DNA of 64,000 nt from Streptococcus ratti FA-1 = DSM 20564 (GTDB taxonomy: Bacteria > Bacillota > Bacilli > Lactobacillales > Streptococcaceae). Under the pieces are notes generated by a model that saw only the letters and a list, made by a program, of their open reading frames with translations, searched no databases and was not told the origin of the DNA. The stretch is taken from contig NZ_AJTZ01000004.1 of assembly GCF_000286075.1 (NCBI RefSeq), positions 1-64,000 on the forward strand. The letters run 5' to 3'. Below, in pieces: positions 29,048 through 37,985 of the stretch (within the stretch, counting starts at the first letter, position 1; each line of letters starts with the position of its first letter). Made by a program: the position numbers and the translations under genes.

Positions 29048-29740
29048 TTACTCATTCACCGCTAGTTGTGCCGCTTTCTCCGCATGGATAACGGTTGTGT
29101 CATAAAGGGGGAGGTCTGTATCTGCTTGTTTGACCAAGAGACCAATTTCTGTGCAGCCGAGGATAACGGCTTCTGCGCCAGCTTTTTTCAAATCATCAAT
29201 GATGGCAAGGTAAGTTTGTTTTGAGCTGTCTTTGATGTCTCCCAGACACAGCTCATCATAGATGATTCGGTTGACCTCAGCAATGCCTGTTTGATCTGGA
29301 ACCAACACTTCCAATCCTGCTTCAAGCAGTTTGTCCTTGTAAAAATCTTGAGTCATGGTGTACTTGGTGCCCAAGAGACCAACCTTTTGAATGCCATTTT
29401 CAAGAAGAGACTCAGCAGTCGCCTGCGCAATGTGCAGAATCGGAATAGTGATTTTTTCTTGAATCTGCGGAGCCACCTTGTGCATGGTATTGGTGCAGAT
29501 GACAATGAAGTCCGCACCAGCCTGCTCCAGCTTCTGGGCAATTTTGCTCAGCACTTCCGCACTCTTAGCCCAGTCGCCGCTTGCCTGATAGTGCTCAATC
29601 TCTGCAAAGTCAACACTGTAAAGCAGAATTTTGGCCGAATGCAGCCCGCCAAGCTCATTTTTGATTGTCTCGTTGATGAGCTGATAATAGGAAGTCGTAC
29701 TCTCCCAGCTCATACCACCGATAAGACCGATTGTTTTCAT
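29048..29740 (-). CDS. Aspartate/glutamate racemase family protein
   Basis: The 230-aa protein begins MKTIGLIGGMSWESTTSYYQ and has two catalytic cysteine motifs, VICTNTMH near residue 82 and LGCTEIGLLV near residue 194, as in cofactor-independent amino-acid racemases of the YgeA/RacX type. D-amino acids so made may be used in the wall; the substrate cannot be read from the sequence. A homologous gene between purK and purB in S. mutans is my recollection. Confidence 0.88.
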   Translation of the reverse strand: MKTIGLIGGMSWESTTSYYQLINETIKNELGGLHSAKILLYSVDFAEIEHYQASGDWAKSAEVLSKIAQKLEQAGADFIVICTNTMHKVAPQIQEKITIPILHIAQATAESLLENGIQKVGLLGTKYTMTQDFYKDKLLEAGLEVLVPDQTGIAEVNRIIYDELCLGDIKDSSKQTYLAIIDDLKKAGAEAVILGCTEIGLLVKQADTDLPLYDTTVIHAEKAAQLAVNE

Positions 29741-29750
29741 ATAGTTCCTT

Positions 29751-30500
29751 CTACTTGCTCAAAAAATAATCACATATACGAGGAGCTGCTAAATTTTTAG
29801 GATAGCCTACTCCATAATTCTTTTTCGTAAGACTACAATATCCCTTACTATCAATCTGATAAATATAACTATTAATCTCTCCTGCTAATGTCGTAAAATA
29901 AATCGTAACTTTGTTAGGAACATGCTCAAAATTTGCTTTACCTTCAAGTAAATGTGTCTGTATTTCATTTTGATGTGCCTTTGAAATTATATATATTTTC
30001 TGATCCACATCCAGTTTTGGTATAATTTCACAACTTTCATTCTCTCCAAATATTATATGAAGATTGAAAATTGGTTGAACATTTACAATTTCAACCGAGC
30101 AAATTTTATCTCTTTTATTGTCCGATGCATAGGATTTTTCAAAGCCATTCGGTTCAACAAACTGATTTTTTTGATTCTTTTTTACAAGATAATACCAATG
30201 TTTGTCATCAAAATATACTCTACAATTAGGTTTTATAAGCTGGTAATCATAACTTAAAACAAATTCTGGACGATATTTTAATAACTCTCTGTGTTTTTCT
30301 TGGGATATTTGAAAATGTATTACTAGTACTGATATAACAATGCCAGATATACTACCATAAAAACTTAACCAATCCCCTAAACTAGAATTCAAATATTTCG
30401 ATATAAAAGATAGAACAACAGAAAATATTGGACCCAACAAAATGATAAATATGAATAAAAAGATAAATATCCTAAAATTTTCCCTAAAATATTTAATCAT
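29751..30500 (-). CDS. Two-helix membrane protein, unknown function
   Basis: The 249-aa protein has two N-terminal membrane segments (residues about 9-33 and 42-65, FYGSISGIVISVLVIHFQ), a short basic coil and a C-terminal domain of about 170 residues rich in beta strands. The gene is very AT-rich next to GC-richer purK. I do not recognise it; small membrane proteins of this build are common in defence or phage-exclusion islands. Confidence 0.6.
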   Translation of the reverse strand: MIKYFRENFRIFIFLFIFIILLGPIFSVVLSFISKYLNSSLGDWLSFYGSISGIVISVLVIHFQISQEKHRELLKYRPEFVLSYDYQLIKPNCRVYFDDKHWYYLVKKNQKNQFVEPNGFEKSYASDNKRDKICSVEIVNVQPIFNLHIIFGENESCEIIPKLDVDQKIYIISKAHQNEIQTHLLEGKANFEHVPNKVTIYFTTLAGEINSYIYQIDSKGYCSLTKKNYGVGYPKNLAAPRICDYFLSK

Positions 30501-30512
30501 ATTCTGCTCCTC

Positions 30513-31604
30513 CTAAAAATCCATCCCTTCCCCAAACTCCCTCACTTTATTCGCATCTTCTGCGAACACCGTCACATGTCCCATTTTGCGGTTGTGTTTG
30601 GCTTCTGCTTTGCCGTAAAGGTGGAGGTGGGCGCTAGGATTTTCTGCGACGTAGTGCTCAGCTTTTTCGACATGCTGGCCGAGGACGTTGAGCATGACAG
30701 CTGGGGCGTGGAGGTGGATTTGAGGAAGGGGTGCGCCGAGCACGCCTAGGATATGGGTGTCAAATTGTGAGAAGTCGCAGGCTTCGATGGAGTAGTGACC
30801 TGAATTGTGGGGGCGCGGCGCGATTTCGTTGACGAGGATGTCGTCAGCTGTCGCAAACATTTCTACGCAGAGGGTGCCTGAGAGATGGAGCTTTTTGGCA
30901 ATTTGTACCGCCATGCTCTTGGCTTTCTCAGCCAGTTGGTCTGAGATACGGGCTGGGACAATGGTTTTTGAGAGGATATTGTTGCGGTGGATATTTTCCT
31001 GAACAGGAAAAACCGTCACGTCCTTGCCATTGCCTGACACGATGACCGAAATTTCGAGGTTGAAATCCACAAACTCTTCCAAGACGCACTCGGCCGAGTT
31101 TGCTAATTGGTTCGCGGCAGCTAAATCGTCGCTGGTCTTGATGACGACTTGACCGTGGCCATCATAACCGCCCGTGGCCGTTTTCAAGACGTAAGTCTTG
31201 CCCAAATCCAAATCCTCCAAGTCCAGGCTGGAAGTCACCACCTTGTAGGGGGCGACCGTCACGCCGGCCTTGTTGGCGAGGAAGTCTTTCTCAAAAATAC
31301 GGTTTTGCGAAATGCGCAGCAGGTCAGTTCCCTGCGGCAGCTGACCGTCTCCTACAACCACGTCCAATCCGTCGGCATCGACATTCTCAAACTCATAGGT
31401 CAGCACGTCGCAGCGTGCAGCCAATTGGCGCAAAGCGTCCACGTCGTCGTAAGGCGCCACAATCATGTCAGACACGCGCGAGGCAGGACAGTCCGCTGTC
31501 GGATCCAGCGTCACCACCTTGTGCCCCATGTAAATAGCGGAAATGGCCATCATCTGACCCAGCTGCCCGCCGCCGATAATACCAATGGTTTTAGTCGAGT
31601 TCAT
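30513..31604 (-). CDS. purK: N5-carboxyaminoimidazole ribonucleotide synthase
   Basis: I start at [19 protein letters not shown] (363 aa), with GGAGG 9 nt upstream. The ATP-grasp enzyme converts AIR, ATP and bicarbonate to N5-[24 protein letters not shown] and [10 protein letters not shown] bind ATP, and [13 protein letters not shown] is the metal/ATP site. The start overlaps the purE stop by 14 bases. The base composition looks richer in G and C than its neighbours on the left, fitting replacement by recombination. Confidence 0.96.
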   Translation of the reverse strand: MNSTKTIGIIGGGQLGQMMAISAIYMGHKVVTLDPTADCPASRVSDMIVAPYDDVDALRQLAARCDVLTYEFENVDADGLDVVVGDGQLPQGTDLLRISQNRIFEKDFLANKAGVTVAPYKVVTSSLDLEDLDLGKTYVLKTATGGYDGHGQVVIKTSDDLAAANQLANSAECVLEEFVDFNLEISVIVSGNGKDVTVFPVQENIHRNNILSKTIVPARISDQLAEKAKSMAVQIAKKLHLSGTLCVEMFATADDILVNEIAPRPHNSGHYSIEACDFSQFDTHILGVLGAPLPQIHLHAPAVMLNVLGQHVEKAEHYVAENPSAHLHLYGKAEAKHNRKMGHVTVFAEDANKVREFGEGMDF

Positions 31605-32079
31605 CTGTTGAGGCCTCCGCAACTTTTCCTTGTTCCTCTGCGAAATGGGCTAGCGCTGCTGCCAAATCTTGATCTTCAATCGAGAGAATGCGCAGGGCAG
31701 TCAGGGCAGCATTGGTAGCTCCCGCTTCCCCAATGGCCATGGTTGCCACAGGCACGCCGCCCGGCATTTGCACAATAGAGTAGAGGGAATCAAGTCCACT
31801 AAGAGCACGTGATTTGACAGGTACACCGATAACGGGCAGCGTTGTTTTGGCTGCTACCATCCCCGGCAAGTGCGCTGCACCGCCAGCACCGGCAATGATG
31901 ACTTTGATGCCGCGCTCACGTGCTTCCTCTGCATGTTTGAACATGAGGTCAGGTGTGCGGTGGGCAGAGACGACTTTTTTCTCATAGGCCACACCGAACT
32001 TATCTAAAACTTCAGCTGTTTTTTGCATGGTTGCCCAATCGGATTTGGAGCCCATGATAATGGAAATAATTGGTTTCAC
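31591..32079 (-). CDS. purE: N5-CAIR mutase
   Basis: The initiator is GTG at 32079 ([15 protein letters not shown], 162 aa) with AAGGAG 6 nt before it; the frame extends further upstream but without coding character. [16 protein letters not shown] and [11 protein letters not shown] are the PurE substrate motifs. It rearranges N5-CAIR to CAIR and is coupled to purK. Confidence 0.96.
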   Translation of the reverse strand: MKPIISIIMGSKSDWATMQKTAEVLDKFGVAYEKKVVSAHRTPDLMFKHAEEARERGIKVIIAGAGGAAHLPGMVAAKTTLPVIGVPVKSRALSGLDSLYSIVQMPGGVPVATMAIGEAGATNAALTALRILSIEDQDLAAALAHFAEEQGKVAEASTDELD

Positions 32080-32313
32080 GATTTTCTCCTTTTTCAAGCC
32101 CGCCTTAGGCTGTGAGGTCGTCGTGAGCTTTCTTGCGTGTGTTGCTGCACTTTTCTTCTCGTCTTTTCTTAAAAGTCGAGGAAAAGCTAGCAACACATCT
32201 TAGAAATCTCCCTGACTAAGTTTGTAGCCCAAAGGTCTACAAACTTCCCTAAATACCACAGCGGCGGCGGGCTTGGTTTCATAGCGACCTGCGGTCGCTT
32301 ATTGCTGTCGCTG
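32080..32313. other. Hairpin-rich spacer between purD and purE
   Basis: Three inverted repeats: GTGTTGCT/AGCAACAC (about 32138-32196), AAGTTTGTAG/CTACAAACTT (32218-32246) and AGCGACC/GGTCGCT (32284-32300). ACCACAGCGGC near 32259 recurs in the rplB-rpsS gap. No gene was seen. Confidence 0.5.
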
Positions 32314-33579
32314 TTAGTCTTTTATGGCCTTGCTTCCGATGTCATGTCGGTAAAAGAGGCCTGTGGTGTTTTGTTTATCAAGCTGGGCGTAAATTTTGTC
32401 CTGCGCAGCTTTGACGGTATCGGCTGTGGTAACGAGCATATAGACGCGTCCGCCGTTTGACAGCAAGGCTTTGCTATTGCCATCAAACTTAGCCCCTGCA
32501 TAGTAGGTGATAATGTCGCCGTCAGTCTTTTCTGGCAGAGGCAGGCCTTTTTCGTAGGCGAGCGGATAGCCATCTGAAGCGACCACTACACCGAGGGTAA
32601 CGCCCGCGTCCAGCCAAGTGATGTCAGGCGCCTTGCCAGCCAAAATGTCCGTGATGTTCTGCGCAAAGTCAGAAGTCAGACGCGGTAGGATAATCTGGGT
32701 CTCGGGATCGCCAAAGCGGGAGTTGAACTCAATAACCTTAGGACCATCAGCCGTCAGGATAAGCCCCGCGTAAAGCACGCCCAGATAAGGACGTCCTTCC
32801 TTAATCATGCCCTCAAGCACGGGCTTGATAATAGAATCAACCGACTGGTCAATCACGCTTTGAGACAGGTGAGGGACAGGAGCGTAGGCCCCCATACCGC
32901 CTGTGTTTGGTCCCTTGTCGCCGTCATAGGCACGCTTGTGATCCTGCGCCGCAGGCATGATGTAGAACTTGTCGCCATTGACAAAGGCAAAGAGGGAGAA
33001 CTCCTCACCGTCGAGAAATTCTTCAATCACCACACGCGCACCGGAGTCGCCAAACTTATTGTCCAGCAGCATCTCATGCGCTGCTTCGACCGCCTGCTCC
33101 ACGGTTTCTGCCACAACCACGCCTTTACCTAGCGCTAAGCCATCCGCCTTGACCACGATAGGAGCCCCCTGCTTTTCGATATAAGCTTTTGCTTCCTCGA
33201 AGTCGGAAAATGTGCCATAGGCTGCTGTCGGAACGCCGTATTTAACCATGATTTCCTTAGCAAAATCCTTGGACCACTCCAGCTCCGCTGCTAACTTAGT
33301 CGGACCAAAAGCTTTAAGCCCAGCCTGATTAAAATCATCAACGATACCAGCTGCTAAAGCGTCATCAGGACCGATAAAGGTCCAAGCGATGTCATTCGCT
33401 TTAGCAAAGTCAATCAGCTTAGAATGTTCGGAAATTCCGATATTAACCAAATCCACCCCATCAAGCGTCATGCCATCATTTCCAGGAGCCACAAAGACCT
33501 GCTCCACCTGCGGAGACGCCAACAATTTCTTAGCAATCGCATGCTCACGACCGCCAGAACCAACAACCAAAAGTTTCAT
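32314..33579 (-). CDS. purD: Phosphoribosylamine-glycine ligase (GARS)
   Basis: The 421-aa ATP-grasp enzyme begins MKLLVVGSGGREHAIAKKLL and joins phosphoribosylamine with glycine to GAR. PIVVKADGLALGKGVVVAET and EFNSRFGDPETQ are ATP and metal motifs. No good ribosome site precedes the ATG, because a dispersed repeat abuts the start codon. First gene of the purD-purE-purK block. Confidence 0.97.
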   Translation of the reverse strand: MKLLVVGSGGREHAIAKKLLASPQVEQVFVAPGNDGMTLDGVDLVNIGISEHSKLIDFAKANDIAWTFIGPDDALAAGIVDDFNQAGLKAFGPTKLAAELEWSKDFAKEIMVKYGVPTAAYGTFSDFEEAKAYIEKQGAPIVVKADGLALGKGVVVAETVEQAVEAAHEMLLDNKFGDSGARVVIEEFLDGEEFSLFAFVNGDKFYIMPAAQDHKRAYDGDKGPNTGGMGAYAPVPHLSQSVIDQSVDSIIKPVLEGMIKEGRPYLGVLYAGLILTADGPKVIEFNSRFGDPETQIILPRLTSDFAQNITDILAGKAPDITWLDAGVTLGVVVASDGYPLAYEKGLPLPEKTDGDIITYYAGAKFDGNSKALLSNGGRVYMLVTTADTVKAAQDKIYAQLDKQNTTGLFYRHDIGSKAIKD

Positions 33580-33585
33580 AAACAA

Positions 33586-33693
33586 GATACCAAGAGCGAA
33601 CAGAAAAGCAGCAGAATTTTAGGAAATCAACGCAGTGTGCGGGCACACAAGGCGATTCCTCTAAATTCCGAGCTTTCCGCTCGGGTTCAATTC
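33586..33693 (+). repeat. Dispersed intergenic repeat, copy 5 (purD leader)
   Basis: Starts GATACCAAGAGCGAAC and ends CGGGTTCAATT, with TTTAGGAAATC in the middle. It is more diverged than the other copies. It starts 6 bp before the purD ATG (complement strand), replacing the normal ribosome-site region. Confidence 0.45.
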
Positions 33694-33720
33694 CTTTCAT
33701 TTCACGAATTATATAGGACT

Positions 33721-33745
33721 ATTATAACACATTTGTTCGGGGAGT
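33721..33745 (-). promoter_or_regulatory. purD promoter -10 with PurBox-like core
   Basis: On the minus strand CCCCGAACAAAT (core CCGAAC, at 33731-33742) lies just ahead of TATAAT (33721-33726). The core fits the PurR recognition sequence known in Bacillus and Lactococcus; no good -35 is present. Match outside the core is weak. Confidence 0.45.
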
Positions 33746-33802
33746 TGGATTCTGTACAAAAATTTATAACCAGACTATGAAAATTCGTATTTATGTAAAA
33801 GA

Positions 33803-33840
33803 AAAAGTATACGCTAAAATAGTTTAACGTATACTTTTGT
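33803..33840 (-). terminator. Terminator downstream of the methylase
   Basis: AAAAGTATACG and CGTATACTTTT form an 11-bp stem with a 14-nt loop flanked by A and T runs, usable in both directions. It lies 16 bp past the methylase stop. Confidence 0.75.
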
Positions 33841-33855
33841 TCGTAAGAATTATAC

Positions 33856-34716
33856 CTACGCTAATTGTAAAAATTTTTCAATATCGCCAATTTTTGTTTC
33901 TTTTGAAAAGAAAATATATTCAATTCCCTTACTTGGTTTAGTTACAGAATAATTGAGGTAATAAAGATAACTCTCATAATCCGAATATAGGTTACCAATG
34001 TTAATATTATAATCATATGTCACAATCCATTTTTTACCAGACATATATTTTTCAATCGTTTTAACTAAACTTTCATGGTCTTTAGGCTTATAAAAATTTG
34101 TATAAAGACCTGGACCTTTTTCGTAATATGGTGGATCAAAAAATGTGAAAGATTTTTTTGTTCTAGATATTGATTTTTTAATAAATTCTTCAGCATCCAA
34201 ATTATAAATTTTAATACTTTTTTTGTATTTTGCTATCTCTTTAATACGTTCTACAATACTATCTTTATTAAATCTACAGTCCATTTTATAATTTCCGGAC
34301 TGACTTTTTCCTCCAATAACACCACCTTTAATAATCCCAGAGCGATTAACTCTATTTAAAAATAAAGTTGAAAAACCCAATTCCAATAAATCTTCTGTTT
34401 CTTCCTTTATTTTTTGTATTTCCTTCTGTCGATACCATTCTTCAATACAAATATCTACAGATTGTATTTTGGTAATGAGCTCATCAGTATGATATAACAC
34501 AGAATACCAAAAAGCATAAATTGACTTATCGAAATCATTTATCATAATTTTTTCGACATCTCTATTTAAAAGCAATTTCACTGCAACACCTGCTCCACCT
34601 GCATAAGGTTCAATATAGGTTGTACACTGATTAAGCTTTACTAATTCTTTTATGTACTCATAAACTTTCGATTTTCCACCTGGATATCGTAAAGGAGTAT
34701 AGGCCTTATGAGTCAT
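33856..34716 (-). CDS. Dam-type (D12 class) N6-adenine DNA methyltransferase
   Basis: The start is ATG at 34716 (MTHKAYTPLRYPGGKSK, 286 aa) with GGGGGTGA before it. RYPGGKSK (10-17) and YIEPYAGGAGVAV (34-46) form the SAM site; DPPY at 194-197 is the catalytic motif of the alpha class. It methylates adenine in a short site that cannot be read from the sequence. The -1 frame of the upstream ATPase ends across its start codon, so the two are likely co-translated. It is more AT-rich than the purine genes. Confidence 0.88.
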   Translation of the reverse strand: MTHKAYTPLRYPGGKSKVYEYIKELVKLNQCTTYIEPYAGGAGVAVKLLLNRDVEKIMINDFDKSIYAFWYSVLYHTDELITKIQSVDICIEEWYRQKEIQKIKEETEDLLELGFSTLFLNRVNRSGIIKGGVIGGKSQSGNYKMDCRFNKDSIVERIKEIAKYKKSIKIYNLDAEEFIKKSISRTKKSFTFFDPPYYEKGPGLYTNFYKPKDHESLVKTIEKYMSGKKWIVTYDYNINIGNLYSDYESYLYYLNYSVTKPSKGIEYIFFSKETKIGDIEKFLQLA

Positions 34717-36375
34717 TTTCACCCCCAAAATTCCACTGCTTAGAGTCAATATCATGAAATTCAGCAGTTTTTTTAAAAAGCTTAAATAGATTTTGATAAA
34801 ATTTTTCTACTTCAACGCTATTATTCTCATCTCTTATCCAAAAATAAAGGACTTGCAACCAAAATTGTGAATAAGAATTAAACAACCTCTTATTTAAATC
34901 CTTTTTTTACCATGTGATTTATTAGCTTCTTGTAGCTTTTCTAAAGTTTTTAAATTAGACTCATATTCAGACAATAAATGATCTCTATAATAAGTTTTAG
35001 TGAATCCAGCATTTAACAAAACCCTATTTTCCCAAAATTTATTATACTTAGAATCTTCATATAACATTTTGGAATAAGTAAAAGCAATTTCTTCTGGAGA
35101 GTCAGAGCCTGGTAAAGTTATAATATTATCATTTAAATTATTTTGCATGTCTCCATCTAAAATATTTATTGTCCTAAGGGTAGAACGACTTAACAGTTTA
35201 TCCTTTGCTAAGTTCTCTATAGCGGAGCTAGATAGTTTTGCTTGAACTAAATGGAAATATTTTTCTATACTATTATTGTTCTTTTCAGTATATCGTCCTA
35301 ATAATAATTGTAAAAACTCCCTAGCTTCATCGTCTTCTGTAATTATAGGAATTTTGTTCCCAATATACACTTCATTTTCCAATGCCTGATTAAGAAACAT
35401 TTTTATTTTATAAATATCAACATCTTCCATCTGTAAAACATAGTCAATATTATCCAATAGATAAACAACATTTACATCATTTTCAAGTAAACATTTTTCA
35501 AGTAACGTTAAACTATGAGAAGTAAAAATAACTTGAATTTTATAGTTTCTTGAGTATTCCAAGCACAACTCTAGTAGTTTAAGTTGAAATGCTGGATGCA
35601 ACGTTGCATCAATTTCATCAATTAACAAGATACTTTCTACCTTTTGGTTTGAAGTAATTGACTCAAAATAATACTTTAAAGATACTAAAGATAATAAAAT
35701 AATAAATAAATTATCCTCACCTGCCGAAATTGTATTAGAATCAACTCCTTGAATATCCGTCTCAAATTCTGCTCTATTTTTTATCTCCCCCATTGCATTT
35801 AATTTTTCTAAGGCAATATCATACCCTGTAAAATTTTTATATAGAATTTGTAGTTCTTCTTTTATTTGATCCGGCAACCTTCTTGTAACACTTTTTATCA
35901 AATCATCATTTGAAAACTCTCCGAAAGAGAATAATCGAAATAAACCCAAATAAATTATAGGCATCATCGGCAGAGAATCTTTTTTACCATTTTTATATTC
36001 CGGTTTAATTGCAAATCTTTTATTGTCTGCAGCGTTATGTCTTCTAAAATTGAGCTGGTAATCATTATCATATAGGCATGAATACAACGTTCCCGGAACT
36101 CCCGGTGCTGGATTATTATATGATTTATCTCCTCTTGTTAACCCTTCAATCTTAGGATTCAAAATCTTATTTATTTTGGAAATAACTTTAATCGCATTTG
36201 GTTCTCTAATATAATCTGCCGTAGTCTGCACTTTACGATATGAATTACTAACTAAATGTAAAATCGATGATTTACATGTCCCATTTGTCCCAGCAATTAC
36301 ATTTACAAATGGAGAAAAATTTATTTTTATTGCTTTTAATTTTCGGTATGCTACAAAATCCAATTCTTTTACCAT
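34706..36375 (-). CDS. OLD-like ATPase with TOPRIM domain; frameshift at an A7 tract
   Basis: Frame 0 gives 493 aa (stop at 34894): Walker A AGTNGTCKSS (28-37, Cys replacing the usual Gly), ABC-type SAGE (217-220), Walker B ILLIDEIDATLHP (249-261), TSHS (285-288), then a TOPRIM-like half with ITEDDEAREF (345-354) and ILDGD (405-409). OLD-family proteins are ATP-controlled nucleases used in defence. At the run of seven A (about 34901-34907) a -1 shift leads into KDLNKRLFNSYSQFWLQVLY and on to a stop at 34706-34708, making 556 aa and overlapping the methylase ATG. Programmed shift, phase variation or mutation cannot be told apart. Confidence 0.8.
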
Positions 36376-36456
36376 AATTCAATTACCTCTAGCTTTATCA
36401 TACCTTATTTTATCATAATTACCAATTGATTATCCAAACTAACTAAAGATTATACC

Positions 36457-36483
36457 AAAAAAGCAAGCCTCTCGGCTCACTTC
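36457..36483 (-). terminator. Terminator downstream of the abi gene
   Basis: AAGTGAGCC and GGCTTGCTT form a short stem with a GAGA loop followed by TTTTTT. It lies directly ahead of the ATPase promoter region. Confidence 0.65.
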
Positions 36484-36491
36484 TTGTATCT
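36475..36491. repeat. Direct repeat, left copy, flanking abi
   Basis: GCTCACTTCTTGTATCT is identical to 37509-37525. The two copies bracket the abi pseudogene and its promoter. Both are followed within about 16 bp by TTATTTCCT. Confidence 0.6.
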
Positions 36492-37403
36492 TTATTTCCT
36501 CAAAACAACTTCCCAGTCACTGGTAAAGCCCAAGTGGTGCAAATGGATACTAGACTGATATTTGGTAAATAAGGCTTTTAAACGTGGAATAAAATGGTTA
36601 TTCCATTTATCATTATTAATGTATAGGTATTTAAGGGCGTATAATTGTGCCATGAGGCGGTTTTTAATTTTGATATTTTCAGTCATAAAAGGTGGAAGCT
36701 GACCAGGAATTTTTGTGAAACTTCTGTAATATAGTCTGCCATAATGCGCACAATAATTTCTGAGGACGACTGCAACTTCAAGCTAGGTACGAGCTTGAGC
36801 TGTCTTTATGTTTAAGTCTTTAGCGATAAGACTTTGAAGGTCATTTGAACTATCGGCATAAAACTTAGAAGTCATACAAAATGAGAAAAATTCAACCAAA
36901 ACCCAGAGAGGGAATTCACCATTGTATTTGGTTTGATGATGCTTATAAACAGGATCCTTTCTTCGATAGTTCAGTTCTTTTTCAAGATTGTCCATAAACT
37001 CGTCGTGTTTATGAAACTTGTTGAAGTTCTTGCCATCTTTATAAGCCAGTGCACCATACTGTTCAGAATGATGGTAAGCAACTTGCGTTCTAAAATATAA
37101 CTCAATATCTTCAAGATACTCCATTAACAGCAGCCTGAGTTCTGAGTCAAACTGATAAATGCTGTAAATCTTTTCTAAGGATATTTTGCTACTGTCATAT
37201 TTTTGAGTCTTTTCATCTCTGAAAGGTAGAAAATAAGCAGTTAGCCGATAATAGTTGATACGTTTCAGAATATTAACAGCATATTCCTTAGAGATGATTT
37301 CCTCGCACCCGTGCTCAATTAGTTTAGCTACCTGCTCTTCAAAAGTCTTAAATTCCTTAATTTCCATCCCATCGTCCACATAAAAAAATGTCCGCCTTGT
37401 CAC
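36492..37403 (-). pseudogene. Abi_2 (AbiD/AbiF-type) abortive-infection protein, amber-interrupted
   Basis: A single frame of 304 codons has one internal TAG at 36783-36785 (codon 207 from the GTG at 37403). Reading through gives TAQART-stop-LEVAVVLRNYCAHYGRLYY and ends DWEVVLRK; the stop sits where AbiD/F proteins have Trp, so TGG to TAG is likely. The N-terminal part (EIKEFKTFEEQVAKLIEHG) and INYYRLTAYFLPF are Abi_2 signatures. The alternative start is ATG at 37367 (MEIKEF). These proteins stop phage growth by killing infected cells. Here it is probably inactive unless suppressed. Confidence 0.85.
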
Positions 37404-37423
37404 ATCAGAGAGAGGTGGGCGGT
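37385..37423 (-). promoter_or_regulatory. Terminator-like attenuator at the abi 5' end
   Basis: CCGCC and GGCGG flank a ~21-nt loop and are followed by ACA and TTTTTTT on the minus strand, between the abi promoter and the ATG at 37367. This would end transcription early unless bypassed, a sensible brake for a toxic gene. It also argues that the real start lies after the hairpin. Confidence 0.5.
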
Positions 37424-37435
37424 CCTATTAATCTT

Positions 37436-37465
37436 ATTTTACTAAAGTTAATTAAGGTTTGTCAA
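37436..37465 (-). promoter_or_regulatory. Promoter of abi
   Basis: TTGACA (37460-37465), 18 bp, TAAAAT (37436-37441). Confidence 0.65.
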
Positions 37466-37508
37466 GATTGGGATGCCACGACAAACGACAAATGCATGAA
37501 GCCATCTA

Positions 37509-37525
37509 GCTCACTTCTTGTATCT
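37509..37525. repeat. Direct repeat, right copy, flanking abi
   Basis: GCTCACTTCTTGTATCT, identical to 36475-36491. The surrounding bases also look like the end of an abi-type gene and its terminator, so this may be the remains of a second copy. Confidence 0.6.
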
Positions 37526-37599
37526 ATCTTTCTTATTTCCTATATCCGCCGCTGACAGCTATAATGATTAACTCCTCAATTTGTCAATCTTGTTTGAGA

Positions 37600-37863
37600 C
37601 TAATCAATTCTGTGTCTTTCCCCAGAGTTGAAATTTTCTACTGTCTGATACAACTCGGAGGCCACATCATCAAGTTTATGGGACACATTTTGAAGATTGT
37701 CATATAAGACTTCTGTAATCCTATACAGATAGATTGTCAATAATTCACGATTGCTAGGTTTATTGTAACCACTTAGCATATCTATTGATACAGTCTGTAA
37801 ATCAAGATTATCTTTCGCCTCTAATAATTCGTATGCTAATTTTTCCATTGTTTCTGGTTTCAT
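37600..37863 (-). CDS. Small helical protein of unknown function
   Basis: The 87-aa protein (MKPETMEKLAYELLEAKDNL, ending NSGERHRID) is predicted helical and acidic with no membrane segment. GTGAGGTAAAAA is a fair ribosome site. It starts about 30 bp after the csRNA terminator and could be read by leak-through. No family recognised. Confidence 0.55.
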   Translation of the reverse strand: MKPETMEKLAYELLEAKDNLDLQTVSIDMLSGYNKPSNRELLTIYLYRITEVLYDNLQNVSHKLDDVASELYQTVENFNSGERHRID

Positions 37864-37892
37864 TTTTTACCTCACTATATTTATAATTTCCT

Positions 37893-37979
37893 AAAATGAA
37901 AGAACGTTGATAATCAACGTTCTGTTCTTTTAGGAGATTTATGAAAAAGAAAAGTTTTTAGGATTCCTATTGCTAGGAT
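37893..37979 (-). ncRNA. CiaR-dependent small RNA (csRNA), copy A
   Basis: From a start about 7 nt past TATACT, the ~87-nt transcript has a 5' stem-loop (CCTA-GCAA-TAGG), a pyrimidine-rich single-stranded part with CTTTTCTTTTTCATAAATCT and CTCCT (complementary to a ribosome site plus AUG), and a terminator (GAACGTTGAT/ATCAACGTTC, then TTTCATTTT). This is the build of streptococcal csRNAs, which pair with Shine-Dalgarno regions of target mRNAs. Copy B at 45181 is about 80 percent alike by eye. Confidence 0.8.
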
Positions 37980-37985
37980 GGTTGT

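Noticed and set aside
31149..31718. 189-codon plus-strand frame opposite purK/purE
   Set aside because: It is a mirror frame favoured by the higher GC content there; purK and purE are unmistakable on the other strand.
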